NCBI GenBank assembly: GCA_963556195.1
Contig: OY744519.1
Span: 32,002,887-32,066,886 of the forward strand
From: Sepiola atlantica
Taxonomy: Eukaryota > Mollusca > Cephalopoda > Sepiida > Sepiolidae
DNA length: 64,000 bases
Reading direction: 5' to 3'
The notes under the pieces were generated by a model. It had not been told where the DNA came from. It did no database searches and was given only the letters and a program-made list of their open reading frames with translations. Both the position numbers and the translations under genes were made by a program. Below, piece by piece: positions 21,705-32,185 of the stretch. Numbering within the stretch: position 1 is the first letter of the stretch; each line of letters opens with the position of its first letter.

Positions 21705-21706
<2 letters not shown>
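20498..21706. other. Spacer, no gene seen
   Basis: Contains (TA)n at 21008-21032 and poly-T runs. An interval near 20680-20960 is less AT-rich but has no recognisable coding potential. Confidence 0.4.

Positions 21707-21753
<47 letters not shown>
21707..21753. repeat. (TA)n microsatellite
   Basis: TA tract immediately before an R3 copy. Confidence 0.95.
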
Positions 21754-21756
<3 letters not shown>

Positions 21757-21935
21757 ATCCACATGATAAAAATCCAAAGAATTTCAACCGGGCTTATAAA
21801 TATGATCTGAGGGAAGGATCAAATTTTCTTTCTACCTGATGAGATCTCAGTTTCTAACAGCTGTTGATCAATAACATCGACATGCCAGTGTCGCAGATTA
21901 TGTACATGTCTGTATAAATAAAAATAATCATGCAC
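21754..21935 (+). repeat. SINE-like repeat R3 copy
   Basis: Begins GTAATCCACATGATAAAAAT and CCAAAGAATTTCAACC, and ends AAATAAAAATAATCATG. It shares TACCTGATGAGATCTCAG and GACATGCCAGTGTCGCAGAT with 9165-9303. The first half recurs inverted at 32186-32240. Confidence 0.8.
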
Positions 21936-22036
21936 CAGTGTTTATTTAATGTTATAAATGCTCTACTCGTTATTGAGCACTTTTGAAAAGAATATTGGTT
22001 TTATGTTCATTTTGTCAATATATTTGACCTTGGTTA

Positions 22037-22039
<3 letters not shown>

Positions 22040-22075
<36 letters not shown>
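22040..22075. repeat. (TA)n microsatellite
   Basis: TA tract forming the left border of the 22077-22839 palindrome. Confidence 0.95.
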
Positions 22076-22078
<3 letters not shown>

Positions 22079-22193
22079 GATATTTTTTTTATAAAATATT
22101 TATAAAACATTGCACAACGCAGATTATTTGTTTTTAAAATAAATTATTTATTCATCTCAAAAACATTTTTTTTTTTTTTTATAAACTTGAGTA

Positions 22194-22218
22194 CTTTCGG
22201 TAAATCTACCATCTTCAG
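22194..22218 (-). ncRNA. Hammerhead-like core in rc(B)
   Basis: Mirror copy of the motif at 22659-22683 with identical core bases. Confidence 0.4.
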
Positions 22219-22658
22219 AAGAATATTTCTTCTATTTCTTTTTCTTTCTTTCTTTCTTTCTCTTGGTTGAGACATTCTCGTGGCCAAGTTGAAAATCCGT
22301 CTAGGTGTTTTGACGAAGTGAAAAAAGTATTGATATGGCTGTGTGTCACGTGGTCAGCGTGGAGGGATACTTTGAATGTTTTTGAGATGAATAAATAATT
22401 TATTTTAAAAACAAATAATCTGCGTTGTGCAAGGTTTTCTAAATATTTTATAAAAAAAATATCTTTATTATTGCCACCCACCCAACGCTTCAAATTGTGT
22501 GACTTTTCAAAGTATCCTTCCACGCCGACCACGTGACACACAGCCATATCAACACTTTTTTCACTTCGTCAAAACACCTAGACGGATTTTCAACTTGGCC
22601 ACGAGAATGTCTCAACCAAGAGAAAGAAAGAAAAAAAAGAAAAAGAAGAAATATTCTT

Positions 22659-22683
22659 CTGAAGATGGTAGATTTACCGAAAG
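22659..22683 (+). ncRNA. Hammerhead-like core in module B
   Basis: CTGAAGA-T-GGTA-GATT-TACC-GAAA fits CUGANGA, a 4-bp stem II and GAAA. AGTACT after GAA can form a tiny stem III followed by C at the cleavage position. CTT before and AAG after can start stem I. Short stems are typical of the type I hammerheads known in Penelope-like elements. Activity is unproven. Confidence 0.4.
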
Positions 22684-22834
22684 TACTCAAGTTTATATAA
22701 AAAAATGTTTTTGAGATGAATAAATAATTTATTTTAAAAACAAATAATCTGCGTTGTGCAAGGTTTTCTAAATATTTTATAAAAAAAATATCTTTTTTAT
22801 TGCCACCCACCCAACGCTTCAAATTGTGACTTTT

Positions 22835-22838
<4 letters not shown>

Positions 22839-22884
<46 letters not shown>
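22839..22884. repeat. (TA)n microsatellite
   Basis: TA tract at the right border of the palindrome. Confidence 0.95.
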
Positions 22885-22888
<4 letters not shown>

Positions 22889-23329
22889 GTATTTAGGCAG
22901 CATTTTTTTCATTTAAGCTAACAGTGTTAAAAATCACAATTCTTCTGTTTAATTATACCTTTTTTGTTCAATTTTCTAATGATCTTTTGTGTCTTAAAAT
23001 AAAAAAAATTTAATATGCTTTTCATATGTATACAAACGTTTTCAATTTTTCGTCGAATTATCATCAGGTGAAAAAGTAAATGAATGAAAAAGATGAAGAA
23101 AAGAAAAGAATTAAAAAAAAATAGCTGAGAAACGTGCGCGTGAAGAACAGTCTCACATTGTTCCAGGAAAGACGTTAACAATTTAAATTCCGTGACACCA
23201 GAATTAGCATCACAGGATAAAGATATATCACGTTAAGCATTTAAAAATGTTATTGCTGGTTTCATACATAATGTTATTAATTGTAGATTGCTGCGTTAGA
23301 ATGAAACTAGCTACCGGATCAGTAGCAGA
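22885..23329. other. Spacer, no gene seen
   Basis: AT-rich. The minus-strand frame at 22927-23181 is Phe/Ile/Lys-rich with no domain. Confidence 0.4.
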
Positions 23330-23495
23330 AACTATAATAAATATTTTTCAATTATTATCCACATATGTTTCATCCTTTATCGGGAATCGTCAGTGTGGAG
23401 AATAACTGTTCTGCCAGTCGCACGGCTTGAACCCAAACACAAGTCACCTTTTAACTCAGTTTGAACCCTTTTATCCATGCGGCCAGCCTAACAAC
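23330..23495 (-). mobile_element. tRNA-derived SINE H
   Basis: Minus strand: B-box-like GGGTTCAAGCC near 23420-23430, then CTCCACACTGACGATTCCCG, GGATGAAACATATGTGGA and the tail AATAATTGAAAAATATTTAT. The A-box part is degraded (GGCTGGCCGCATGG). The tail architecture parallels SINE J at 52779-52925. Confidence 0.7.
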
Positions 23496-23707
23496 TACTC
23501 GGAAAGAGGAGGATTAAAGTCTATTTATGTCTTTACAAGCGAACATATATAGTAAGCTGCCACACAGTGTTAGACATCACCAATGGATGGAACTTGCATT
23601 CACGCATTAAATTGGCAGCTTATTTTTAATTCTCTTAAAGGGCTCATTTGTAAGAGGGCTGTTAAATATTATAATAGATATTTTTCAATTATTATATACA
23701 TATATAT
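23496..23707. other. Repeat remnant
   Basis: TAATAGATATTTTTCAATTATTAT at 23670-23693 echoes the SINE H tail in plus orientation (23335-23360), so an inverted or truncated partner is possible. Otherwise featureless. Confidence 0.35.
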
Positions 23708-23924
23708 AAACAGTTTTTCATGGTAAACAACTGATGATCCCTTAAAATAGTGTTAGAAACTAACTAATATAATAACTGTAAAAAATAAATTGCCTTACAT
23801 GAGTGATTTTCCACTGGAAGACTTGAGACTATAAGTTTTTTTTTTTTTATATATATATATTTTTTTTATTTTTTTTATATAGTTTTAATGGTTGAGAAAC
23901 TTCCGAGACTATATATATATATAT
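23708..23924 (+). repeat. Dispersed repeat R2, copy 2
   Basis: Nearly identical to 3145-3332. A longer T-tract replaces the shorter one of copy 1. Ends in (TA)n. Confidence 0.85.
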
Positions 23925-23959
23925 ATGTATTACTATTAGAATACTCGTCCCAGTGACAT

Positions 23960-24045
23960 CTCAAACCCACTCACTAATTCTCAGTAACCCCTTACGTCTA
24001 CAGTGGTGGCCTGACTTGTTTGGGGTGAAATATGTTTAAAAATAA
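23960..24045 (+). mobile_element. LINE A 3' UTR remnant
   Basis: Only the terminal piece is left: CAGTAACCCCTTACGTCTAC, GGTGGCCTGACTTGTTTGGG, then GTGAAATATG and an A-rich tail. Confidence 0.8.
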
Positions 24046-24539
24046 AAAAGAAAAAAAAAGCAATGAATATAGTTTGAAATTTTAGGGTTTTTTTTTCTTG
24101 GTGGGTAAAGGGGGGTTCGGTTTCGGTGGCATTCCCCAAATGGTAAAGGTTACAAAAAATAATGTGTCCACATTACTCAGCCTGTTGCCTAGAATACATT
24201 TTCCATAATTCATGATAAGTTCAATAGTTTACGATTTTACCAAACACATACATATTATTGATGCTCACGTGCATGCACCAATTCTTTTAAAAATATATTA
24301 CTTAATATAACTCAAAATTTGATGCAAAAAAATTATTTTCTCTATTACATTTTTTGTATCCAACTTATTTAAAAAGTTTTTTGGAGCAGGGGTTAGTTTG
24401 GGTGGACAAACCCCCTAAATGGTAAAGTTTAGAAAAAAAAAAATAATGTGCCCATGTTACTCAACGGGTTACCAAGAATATATATTAAAAAATTGATAAT
24501 GCTCGGTTCATTAGTCAAACACATATATAATGTATTATT
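24046..24539. repeat. Local direct duplication
   Basis: 24090-24200 and 24370-24482 share AAATGGTAAAG, AATAATGTG, CCCATGTTACTCA-like and GAATATAT-like blocks in the same order. The pair is old and diverged, with no coding signal. Confidence 0.55.
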
Positions 24540-24780
24540 ATTTCATGTATATACACATATTATTAGGTGATATAATATATTGTGTATAGATTTTCAGTAT
24601 TTACTTCAACAGTACTCAATACGTGAGCAGAGCTTAGTAGTAGTAGTAGTAGTAGTTGTAGTAGTAGTAGCAGTAGTGTGAAAATATATGTATAGCAATT
24701 AAGCTTAATTGCCATACATATATTTTAATACTGTTACTATATATAATGTATGTATAATAAATACTTTACTTTTCATCCTG
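24540..24780 (+). repeat. Dispersed repeat R4, copy 2
   Basis: Matches 12470-12680 (ATTAGGTGATATAATATATT; CAATACGTGAGCAGAGCTTA). A (TAG)n expansion lies at 24630-24675. Confidence 0.7.
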
Positions 24781-25799
24781 TGTCATGAACCTAAATGGCC
24801 GATAAGTATACACAGATGTATAAAAATTGATTGTACATACAGACAGACACGGTTATATAATATATGTGCACACATACACATTTAAACATTATTGAAAAAA
24901 ATCGACACATCATAACAGTCTATCTCGATGAAGAGACCTAGTGACTCATTGTCTATCGACTCATCAGAAAATTAATGTAGCCTTGGACCAGAGGAAAGAA
25001 AGAAAAGAAACAGTGTCAAAACCATGTCATTGTCGTATTAACCCTGGACGAGACCTACTTTTGCAGCTGTTGTAAGTGAATCTGCCTGTCCTGTATTGGA
25101 CTGGTCAGTGGTCAATCTCCAGCAAACTACCAACAGACATGAACAGCCTCTTTTCTAAGTTAACATCCACATATAACGTTCTTTCTTGAGGGGGGTGTCC
25201 AAATAAGAATGTCTGTAATGCACTTCAAAATGGTTATGCGTGATGTTTATTCCTATGGTTATATGCCATGTAGTTGTATCTTGGTTGAGGGGATTCTCTT
25301 GTATTTCCTTACAATGCCGCATATAAAAAGAGATGGGAAATCTGGACTTACTTGGTATCTTTTGGCAGTTGATCATCTAATTATTTTGGGCAGCATTTTT
25401 TCCAGCAGGTTAGAGCACAAGGATGGCTCGAATAAAAGGAGTTTATGTTGTTTAACTTCTATTTCTTATGCTTACACTCCTTTCTCTATGTACAGCAGGC
25501 TCCCTACCGAAGCTCCACTGGAGGAAAAAAGCACAGGACATCCTCCCTTCTAAAAATCGAGTATACTCTCCGTCGTTTTTCCTATCTGCTCACTATATTC
25601 ATCAAAATCTGTTTTAATTTTACACATTCCTTTCAAAGTAACAAGACACATGTTTATCTTAATAATTTTATCGATTGACTTTCCTAAATCAAAACCTGTC
25701 AAAACAGCCTAGCTTTGAATTCCAGATGCAACCAAATCTCACCTCACGCATTCCATTTACTCACCTATGTTTTGTGTAACATGTTTATCTCTCATTAAA
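24781..25799. other. Unassigned region with two medium open frames
   Basis: Open frames at 25209-25553 (plus, 114 codons) and 25155-25376 (minus) overlap each other. Neither shows a domain or motif I recognise, and there are no splice or codon features strong enough to call a host exon. Confidence 0.35.
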
Positions 25800-26265
25800 T
25801 GTTGTTCAACCAGTGGAAGAGTGTATCAGGCATGTGTACACAGTGTAATGTATGGAAATGAAACCTGGCCATTGAGGGTTGGAGGACATGCGTTTCGTGG
25901 AGAGAAATAATGAGAATGATACGATGGATGTGTAATGTGAGTGTTAAAGGCAGGCTTAAACCTGATGACCTCAGAGAAGGATTAAATCTGAACGATATAG
26001 GAAGATATGTGCAAAACAGGAGACTTTGGTGGTATGGCCACATTAAAAGTATATGCTAGTTCTTAGGTTAGTAAATGTAGAACAGTTGAGGTAACAGGTT
26101 AGTTAACAGGGGAAGGGCAAGGAAAACATTAGGGGAAGTGTTAAGAATGGACTTGAGGGATAAATAAAGACCTGGACAGAGATAGGTTAGTTTGGAAGTC
26201 AATTTCTAAAAGCCGTCCAACGCATGCCAGTATATAAAACGGATGTTAAACCGAATATGATGATA
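25800..26265 (+). mobile_element. LINE D C-terminal fragment
   Basis: Translated traces VMYGNETWPLRVGGHAF, MIRWMCNVSVKGRLKPDDL and DIGRYVQNRRLWWYGHIKK, then a tail ending AACCGAATATGATGATAGTG. This matches the other LINE D tails, which end in (ATG)n. Confidence 0.82.
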
Positions 26266-26284
26266 GTGAAAAACAAATAAGAAA

Positions 26285-26890
26285 ATAAAGCCTTAACTTT
26301 CTCTCTTTAAAAACATTTATTTGTGAAAACAGTCATTTTTAGTTATAAAAACCTTAATTTCTATTAATAAAAATATGATTAGATATCGCGCTTCTTATTA
26401 CAAATAAGTGTGATTTGTAACATTTAAAAATTTAATTTAAAATAATTAAAAAGCAAAATATAATGAATAAATTCAAAGTTTCAAAATCCATTTAAGCATT
26501 AAAAAAAAGAAAGTATTTATGCGATTTAAACTTCATCATTTTATTAGACATTCGATCAATTTTATTGCAATTAATAATTTAATGACCAAACTTCCACAAG
26601 AATCTTATTTTTAATTTATGCACTTCTGGGTTATTAGCTTCCTATTGATAAATTTAAAAGTTAAACATTAAAACTTGTACGTATTTATGGGATTTAAATT
26701 TCAGCGTTTTGTAAGACGTCAGATCGATTTTATTGCAGAAGTGATTATTTGTAAATATCGTACTCATTCATTGGATTATATTGCAAAAAAATTAAGAGAG
26801 AAGACAGGGTGGATTATGTGGAGGGGGACAATAAGCAAAACAAAAATGAAAGTAAAGAGACTCCCAGGCATTACCGGGTAAGTATAGCTA
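26285..26890 (+). mobile_element. Helitron-like nonautonomous element
   Basis: The 3' end ACTCCCAGGCATTACCGGGT then AAGTATAGCTAGT is Helitron-like. The last 90 bases are related to 47030-47120 (AAAATGAAAG.AAA...ACTCCCAGGCA). The 5' boundary is uncertain. The 68-codon frame at 26675 is not convincing. Confidence 0.4.
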
Positions 26891-27379
26891 GTAACTTGTA
26901 ATCTTGCTCTCTTGAATACTAGATCATAAGCGACAATGGCAAACACATATACTCTCTTCTCGTCATTTCATTATTCCCCTTTTCTATTTTTCTGCTGGCT
27001 TCTTCAGGATACTCGTCTTCTTTTTTTTTTTCTAACATATTCATGGATGATATTTACTTAAATCTATATTTCATATTATATGTCTATAGCCCATGGCCAT
27101 CCCTGGCCATGCTATAGCCCCATTGCCACGTCTGGTTTAGTATTATTAAACTGGGCTAGTGTTCAGGAGAGATGGAGAAAAATTATAGATTATTTAGGCC
27201 ATCCATAACTATAAAAGTCTGCTTTTAATAAATAAAAGCTTGTAGGTCTGAATAGATTCCCGCCGTTTTTAATTGTCAATTATTGAATAAACACGTTTGT
27301 TTTTATTATAAGATCAGGTGGTTTTTTTTTGGGTTTTTTTCAATTGATAAATTTGTTCATTAATTTGCATTATAATTGA
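26891..27379. other. Spacer, no gene seen
   Basis: AT-rich with poly-T runs. No recognised repeat. Confidence 0.4.
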
Positions 27380-27745
27380 ACTCAAGATCTTTCAGGTTAC
27401 ACTGGTTAGAAAGTAGAGGGCAGACGGGGCAATGCTGCATCGTATGATCCTCCTCTCCCCATTCACAGATGATTAGGTCAGTTTTCTAGCTCCATCTGGT
27501 CATATCAGTTTTTCCTGTTCTCAAGTGGTTGAGTGTCTTCCACTAGGCCCACGGGGCTTCTGAACCAGAAGAGAAGGCTTCGACGGGCTGGGGGAGGGGT
27601 GAGATTCTTATGCCAATAGGAGAAGAGGGTATTCTCTTCTAGCTTTCTGGTCCATAGCTGTAGTCTGGTTTCTTCCTGGGATATTGTTAGGGGCTGAACA
27701 TGGCCGAGGAAGCTTCTTGACACAAGGATTTCACGTTTGTGAAGA
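27380..27745 (-). mobile_element. LINE F C-terminal remnant
   Basis: Minus-strand translation in two frames gives CEWGEEDHTMQHCPVC followed by CNLKDLEL. This is the C-terminal cysteine/histidine knuckle of many LINE ORF2 proteins (pattern C-x-C/G-x-x-x-x-T-M-x-H-x-x-x-CP). Upstream SFLGHVQPLTISQEETRLQL and KNLTPPPARR are weaker. Frameshifted and without RT. Confidence 0.6.
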
Positions 27746-27936
27746 AGATGGCATTCATCACTAGTTGCCTTTGAGATCTATACTCGCCTGACAACTTCAC
27801 CACTTTCTCCTCCTCTTTTCATGCCCGCGCCCTCTTCCTTTTTTCATGCCCACGCTTTTTCCCCTCCTCCTCTTCCTCCTCCTTTCATGCTCACACTCCT
27901 CTTCCTTCTCCTTTCATGCCCACACTCCTCTTCCTC

Positions 27937-29085
27937 CCCATCTTTTCTCATTTTCCCTCCCCATCTTTTCTCATTTTCCCTCCCCATCTTTTCTCATTTT
28001 CCCTCCCCATCTTTTCTCATTTTCCCTCCCCATCTTTTCTCATTTTCCCTCCCCATCTTTTCTCATTTTCCCTCCCCATCTTTTCTCATTTTCCCTCCCC
28101 ATCTTTTCTCATTTTCCCTCCACATCTTTTCTCATTTTCCCTCCCCATCTTTTCTCATTTTCCCTCCACATCTTTTCTCATTTTCCCTCCCCATCTTTTC
28201 TCATTTTCCCTCCACATCTTTTCTAATTTTCCCTCCCCATCTTTTCTCATTTTCCCTCCCCATCTTTTCTCATTTTCCCTCCCCATCTTTTCTCATTTTC
28301 CCTCCACATCTTTTCTCATTTTCCCTCCACATCTTTTCTCATTTTCCCTCCCCATCTTTTCTCATTTTCCCTCCACATCTTTTCTCATTTTCCCTCCCCA
28401 TCTTTTCTCATTTTCCCTCCACATCTTTTCTAATTTTCCCTCCACATCTTTTCTCATTTTCCCTCCACATCTTTTCTCATTTTCCCTCCACATCTTTTCT
28501 CATTTTCCCTCCCCATCTTTTCTCATTTTCCCTCCACATCTTTTCTCATTTTCCCTCCACATCTTTTCTCATTTTCCCTCCCCGTCTTTTCTCATTTTCC
28601 CTCCACGTCTTTTCTCATTTTCCCTCCACGTCTTTTCTCATTTTCCCTCCACATCTTTTCTCATTTTCCCTCCACATCTTTTCTCATTTTCCCTTCACAT
28701 CTTTTCTCATTTTCCCTCCACATCTTTTCTCATTTTCCCTCCACATCTTTTCTCATTTTCCCTCCACATCTTTTCTCATTTTCCCTCCACATCTTTTCTC
28801 ATTTTCCCTCCACGTCTTTTCTCATTTTCCCTCCACGTCTTTTCTCATTTTCCCTCCACGTCTTTTCTCATTTTCCCTCCACGTCTTTTCTCATTTTCCC
28901 TCCACGTCTTTTCTCATTTTCCCTCCACGTCTTTTCTCATTTTCCCTCCACATCTTTTCTCATTTTCCCTCCACATCTTTTCTCATTTTCCCTCCACATC
29001 TTTTCTCATTTTCCCTCCACATCTTTTCTCATTTTCCCTCCACATCTTTTCTCATTTTCCCTCCACATCTTTTCTCATTTTCCCA
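27937..29085 (+). repeat. 23-bp minisatellite, about 50 units
   Basis: Unit CATCTTTTCTCATTTTCCCT plus CCC or CCA. Left units carry CCCCATC, middle and right mostly CCACATC. CpG-containing CCACGTC units cluster near 28590-28640 and 28810-28930. Because 23 is not a multiple of 3, all frames cycle through the same 23-residue peptide, which creates artefactual open frames of 422 and 398 codons. Confidence 0.97.
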
Positions 29086-29730
29086 CTAACAAAAAATGGC
29101 ACTTTTCATTAGCGTTCTTAAATGTGTCCTTGCAGCGCTATACGAAGCTTTGTCCATCGTTCGGTCACGCTTAAGTTTAAAACAGACATTTTCATTGCTA
29201 AATACGAGCATTGAATTGACACCTCTTAAGAATATCTATTCATGTTTTCAGCACCCGTGACAATATTTCACACTTGTTGACCGAATTTATTCTTTGTTTG
29301 TTAATTATGTGATAAAAGGCAGATTCTTTGGGTTTTTAGATATTGCAAATAATTAAATGTAAATAATTAAATTAGTTTTTATTTATTTAATGTTTTGTAT
29401 TGAGGTTCCTGTTTCCCCTGTAGTGCAGGTGTTTCCATTAATTTCCTGTTTGTGAGTTAATTTTATTAGATAACGCTCTTTTTGATAAGATATTGACCCG
29501 GACTCGCTTTTTTATTTAATCTTTTAATTTTTTAGTATCCCACGTCTTCTACAAAAAGTTTAGGAATACATGAAGTTGTGTCTGACTTTGTTTATTTGCA
29601 TGTTCGCCTCTCTCTGTCTTTATTTATCTCTCTCTCTCCCCCTGTCTCTGTCTCTCCACATTATCTTTTACTGTCTCCCCCCCCCCTCACTTCATCTTCC
29701 TCTATCTCTTTCACATGTAAATGGACAATA
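29086..29730. other. Spacer, no gene seen
   Basis: AT-rich DNA followed by a CT-rich stretch (29600-29705). No partner repeat identified. Confidence 0.4.
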
Positions 29731-29850
29731 TCCGGCATTACCTCCTCTTTTTTTAAGGGAGTTGATTTGTTGCCTGTCACCTGAGACATCCCTTATTCAT
29801 GAGGGAATGCCGACGGGACGATACAAGTATTTTGGTTCCCATCCAGAGTG
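29731..29850 (+). mobile_element. SINE V2/U2-SINE central fragment
   Basis: Contains GGCATTACCTCCTC, a TTGTTGCCTGTCACCTGAGA segment, GGGAATGCCGACGGGACGAT and CCAGAGTGC. This is the order of the shared SINE body; head and tail are missing. Confidence 0.65.
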
Positions 29851-30129
29851 CCCCCCTTTTTTTTGGGAGGGGGGGGGGTGTCTGGATTTTCCCCACATTA
29901 AAAACCGAATTTGAATGTTTGTCTTTGTGTGGAAGAAAGTAAATACAGATAATATCCAGCGTAACACTTTTTTCAATGGACAATTTCTCTTTAAAACTTT
30001 TTCTCATATATTTATTCATTGTCCTTGGTCAATAAACCTTCCCCGACTGTTTCTGCTTCAATATTATAGAAAGAAAAAAAAATTAGCAGACAATTTGACC
30101 TAAATCAAAAGTTCTATTTGAAACAAACA

Positions 30130-30640
30130 CAGGAATGTGAGTTCTCCGTTTTTTTAGCTGAATTCCGCTTTTTTTTTTTTTTAATCCAGAAAAAGCGGAT
30201 TTCCACTTAAATCACTAGAGCCGTTGTGGATGTGAGTTCTCCATTAAAAAATTTTTTTTATTGAAATCTACTGTTTTTTTTTGGGGGGGGGGTATAAGAA
30301 AAAGCTGGTTTCCCCTCTTATGACAGTTCTCTCTGAAAACTGAAAATGTAAATTTTGCCATGAAGACTAAAACATCAAGCAATTCATGATGGACGTAGAG
30401 GAGTTAGATGACTTTCGTTTCATCAAAGAATGACCTCCTGTCTCCTTCCGCCCACATACTCACTGTGTCTTTCTCTTAATTTTGACTTTCTTAGTTGAAG
30501 CTGATTGGAGTTGTTTAGGAAAATAATTATTGTTTTATGCTGCCCTCTTTCTACACACACACAAGGAGCCATGGTCTCCCAGGTTGGGAAATTCATCTCG
30601 ATTTCAGCTTTTTTTGCCATTGGTTACTCACATCCCTGCA
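30130..30640 (+). repeat. Dispersed repeat R5, copy 1
   Basis: Matches 53637-54160. Shared stretches include TTTCATCAAAGAATGAC, CTGATTGGAGTTGTTTAGGA and CTCGATTT near the right end. An internal duplication of GTGAGTTCTCC-type sequence lies at 30135 and 30230. The plus-strand frame 30505-30855 spans the boundary and is not supported. Confidence 0.8.
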
Positions 30641-31139
30641 AACATTTGATGAAAACATTTGTTGTTGACGACTCCGTATTTTTATGGAGTAATTGTAGCA
30701 AACCAATTTTTTTTAATTCAGTCATTTTTTATTTTAATAAAAATTTTATACATTTTAAAATTGTTCGAATTGATAAAATGTTGAATTTTCTTATCCATTT
30801 GAACAAATTAAATGAAATGTTTATTTTTTTAAAAAAAACTATTGAAATAAAATGAAAATAAAACATGTAAATTTATCCGTTTTGGTCTAATATTAATTTT
30901 TAAAATGCTGTAAAAATGGCCTCTTTATATTTTAACATTATTATTATTTAATTTTATAGTGATATTTTTTTTTACTAAGCTGACTCTGGATATGCAAGAT
31001 GTGTCAGTGTATCTTGTGTAGTTTCTAAGATAAGCCAGGAGATACACAAAGACGGAAAATAAGTTTTTCCATTATCCAGCTCGCTATCATTTTGCTGCTT
31101 CAAATATTTGAAACCAAAATTTTAAATAATACACATTTC
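30641..31139. other. AT-rich spacer
   Basis: Poly-T and AT-rich sequence. No gene seen. Confidence 0.4.
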
Positions 31140-31460
31140 ATTCATAAGTTGCTTGTAAACACAGGACAAAAACGTTTGTATTTATTCATATAAAGAGATA
31201 AATATTAACATTTTGGTAATTTTGATACAAATTTATTTATCTTATAAATAAGACCGAAAAGAAAAAACAATTAATTTGCCTGAACGATGGTGTGAGTATG
31301 TGAGAGAGAGAGAGAGAGCAAGCAGTCACATGCTAGTTTAATATAAATTACCTTCCTTTAAAACTAAAGAAAACATATTTTTTAAATGGTTTTAGTAATT
31401 TATCCTTTTCTTTTTTATTAAATCACTTTAAATAATTACTATTGATATTAACAAAACTAT
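31140..31460 (+). repeat. Dispersed repeat R6, left part
   Basis: Inverted match to 51120-51545: CAATTAATTTGCCTGAACGA and GATGGTGTGAGTATGTG correspond to CACACTCACACCATCGCTCA. It resumes at 32303 after inserted DNA. Confidence 0.75.
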
Positions 31461-31480
31461 TGCACATATATATATATATA

Positions 31481-31864
31481 CAGGGTGGGCAAACATAAGG
31501 GTTCTATTTTTTAAAATTCATAACTTTTATTTATTGATTTTAAAAAAAAATTTTTTTTTAGAATAAGTAAAGGACCCCTTCCGAAGCAAGCATGAGCCGT
31601 ATTAGCCCTAAGGAACGTACCCTCATTTAGAAAACATTATTTTTGCTTAAAAAACTCAAAACAGTGTAAAAAACAATACTTTAGTTTTTGTAAGTTTTAA
31701 GAAGTGTTTTTCGGCTAAAATTTGTTTTGTTTATTTCAAAAAATCTCGGAAGGGTCAGTCTACACACACATAAAGTTTGGTGAGTTTAACTTTTATTTTG
31801 TGGAAGTTATTCAAATTCAAGTTATTCAAATTTAAAGATAGGACCCTTATTTTGGCCCACCCTG
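31481..31864. mobile_element. Mariner-like MITE, 384 bp
   Basis: Terminal inverted repeats: left CAGGGTGGGCAAACATAAGG then GTTCTAT; right ATAGGACCCT then TATTTTGGCCCACCCTG. Flanked by TA inside (TA)n tracts. It contains no transposase. Several internal inverted segments are not resolved. Confidence 0.85.
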
Positions 31865-31882
31865 TATATATATATATATATA

Positions 31883-32165
31883 TGATTATTTTTATTTACG
31901 CAGACATGTACAAAATCTGCGACACTGGCACGTCGATGTTATCGATCAACAGCTATTACAGACTGAGATCTCATCAGGCAGAGTTAGAATCCGATCTTAA
32001 TCGTAGATCATTTTTGGAAAGCTTTCCAAATATGATCTAAGATTAAGATCGGATTCTAACTGTGCCTGATGAGATCTCAGTTTGTAGTAGCTGTTGATCG
32101 ATAACATCGACATGCCAGTGTCGCAGATTTTGTACATGTCTGCGTAAATAAAAATAATCATATAT
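31883..32165. repeat. Head-to-head dimer of repeat R3
   Basis: Minus-oriented R3 (31883-32020) and plus-oriented R3 (32024-32165) are joined at GGAAAGCTTTCC, giving an almost perfect 280-bp palindrome. Each 3' end (AATAATCATATA) points outward. Confidence 0.9.
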
Positions 32166-32185
32166 AAAAGCTCTATTTGATATTG

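Larger units (their letters stand above)
22077..22839. mobile_element. Penelope-like or other palindromic repeat, rc(A)-rc(B)-A-B-A
   Basis: Module A (TTTTTGAGATGAATAAATAA to GCCACCCACCCAACGC) and module B (TATCCTTCCACGCCGACC to the GAAAGTACTCAAGT end) are arranged as rc(A) 22077-22172, rc(B) 22178-22374, A 22375-22510, B 22510-22703, A 22704-22839. Copies are nearly identical. Module B carries a hammerhead-like core. (TA)n tracts border both sides. Open frames across it are shadows of the inverted repeat. Confidence 0.85.

Noticed and set aside
22215..22912. 110- and 140-codon minus-strand frames
   Set aside because: They read through the inverted repeat and (TA)n and share the same peptide because the modules are duplicated.
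27937..29085. CRISPR array
   Set aside because: Units are contiguous with no unique spacers, in a eukaryotic context.
27821..29112. Overlapping 422- and 398-codon frames
   Set aside because: Both are readings of the 23-bp minisatellite; unit length explains the absence of stops.
32050..32100. Hammerhead in repeat R3 (CTGATGAGATC)
   Set aside because: CTGATGAG is present but no GAAA follows a stem II at the right distance.
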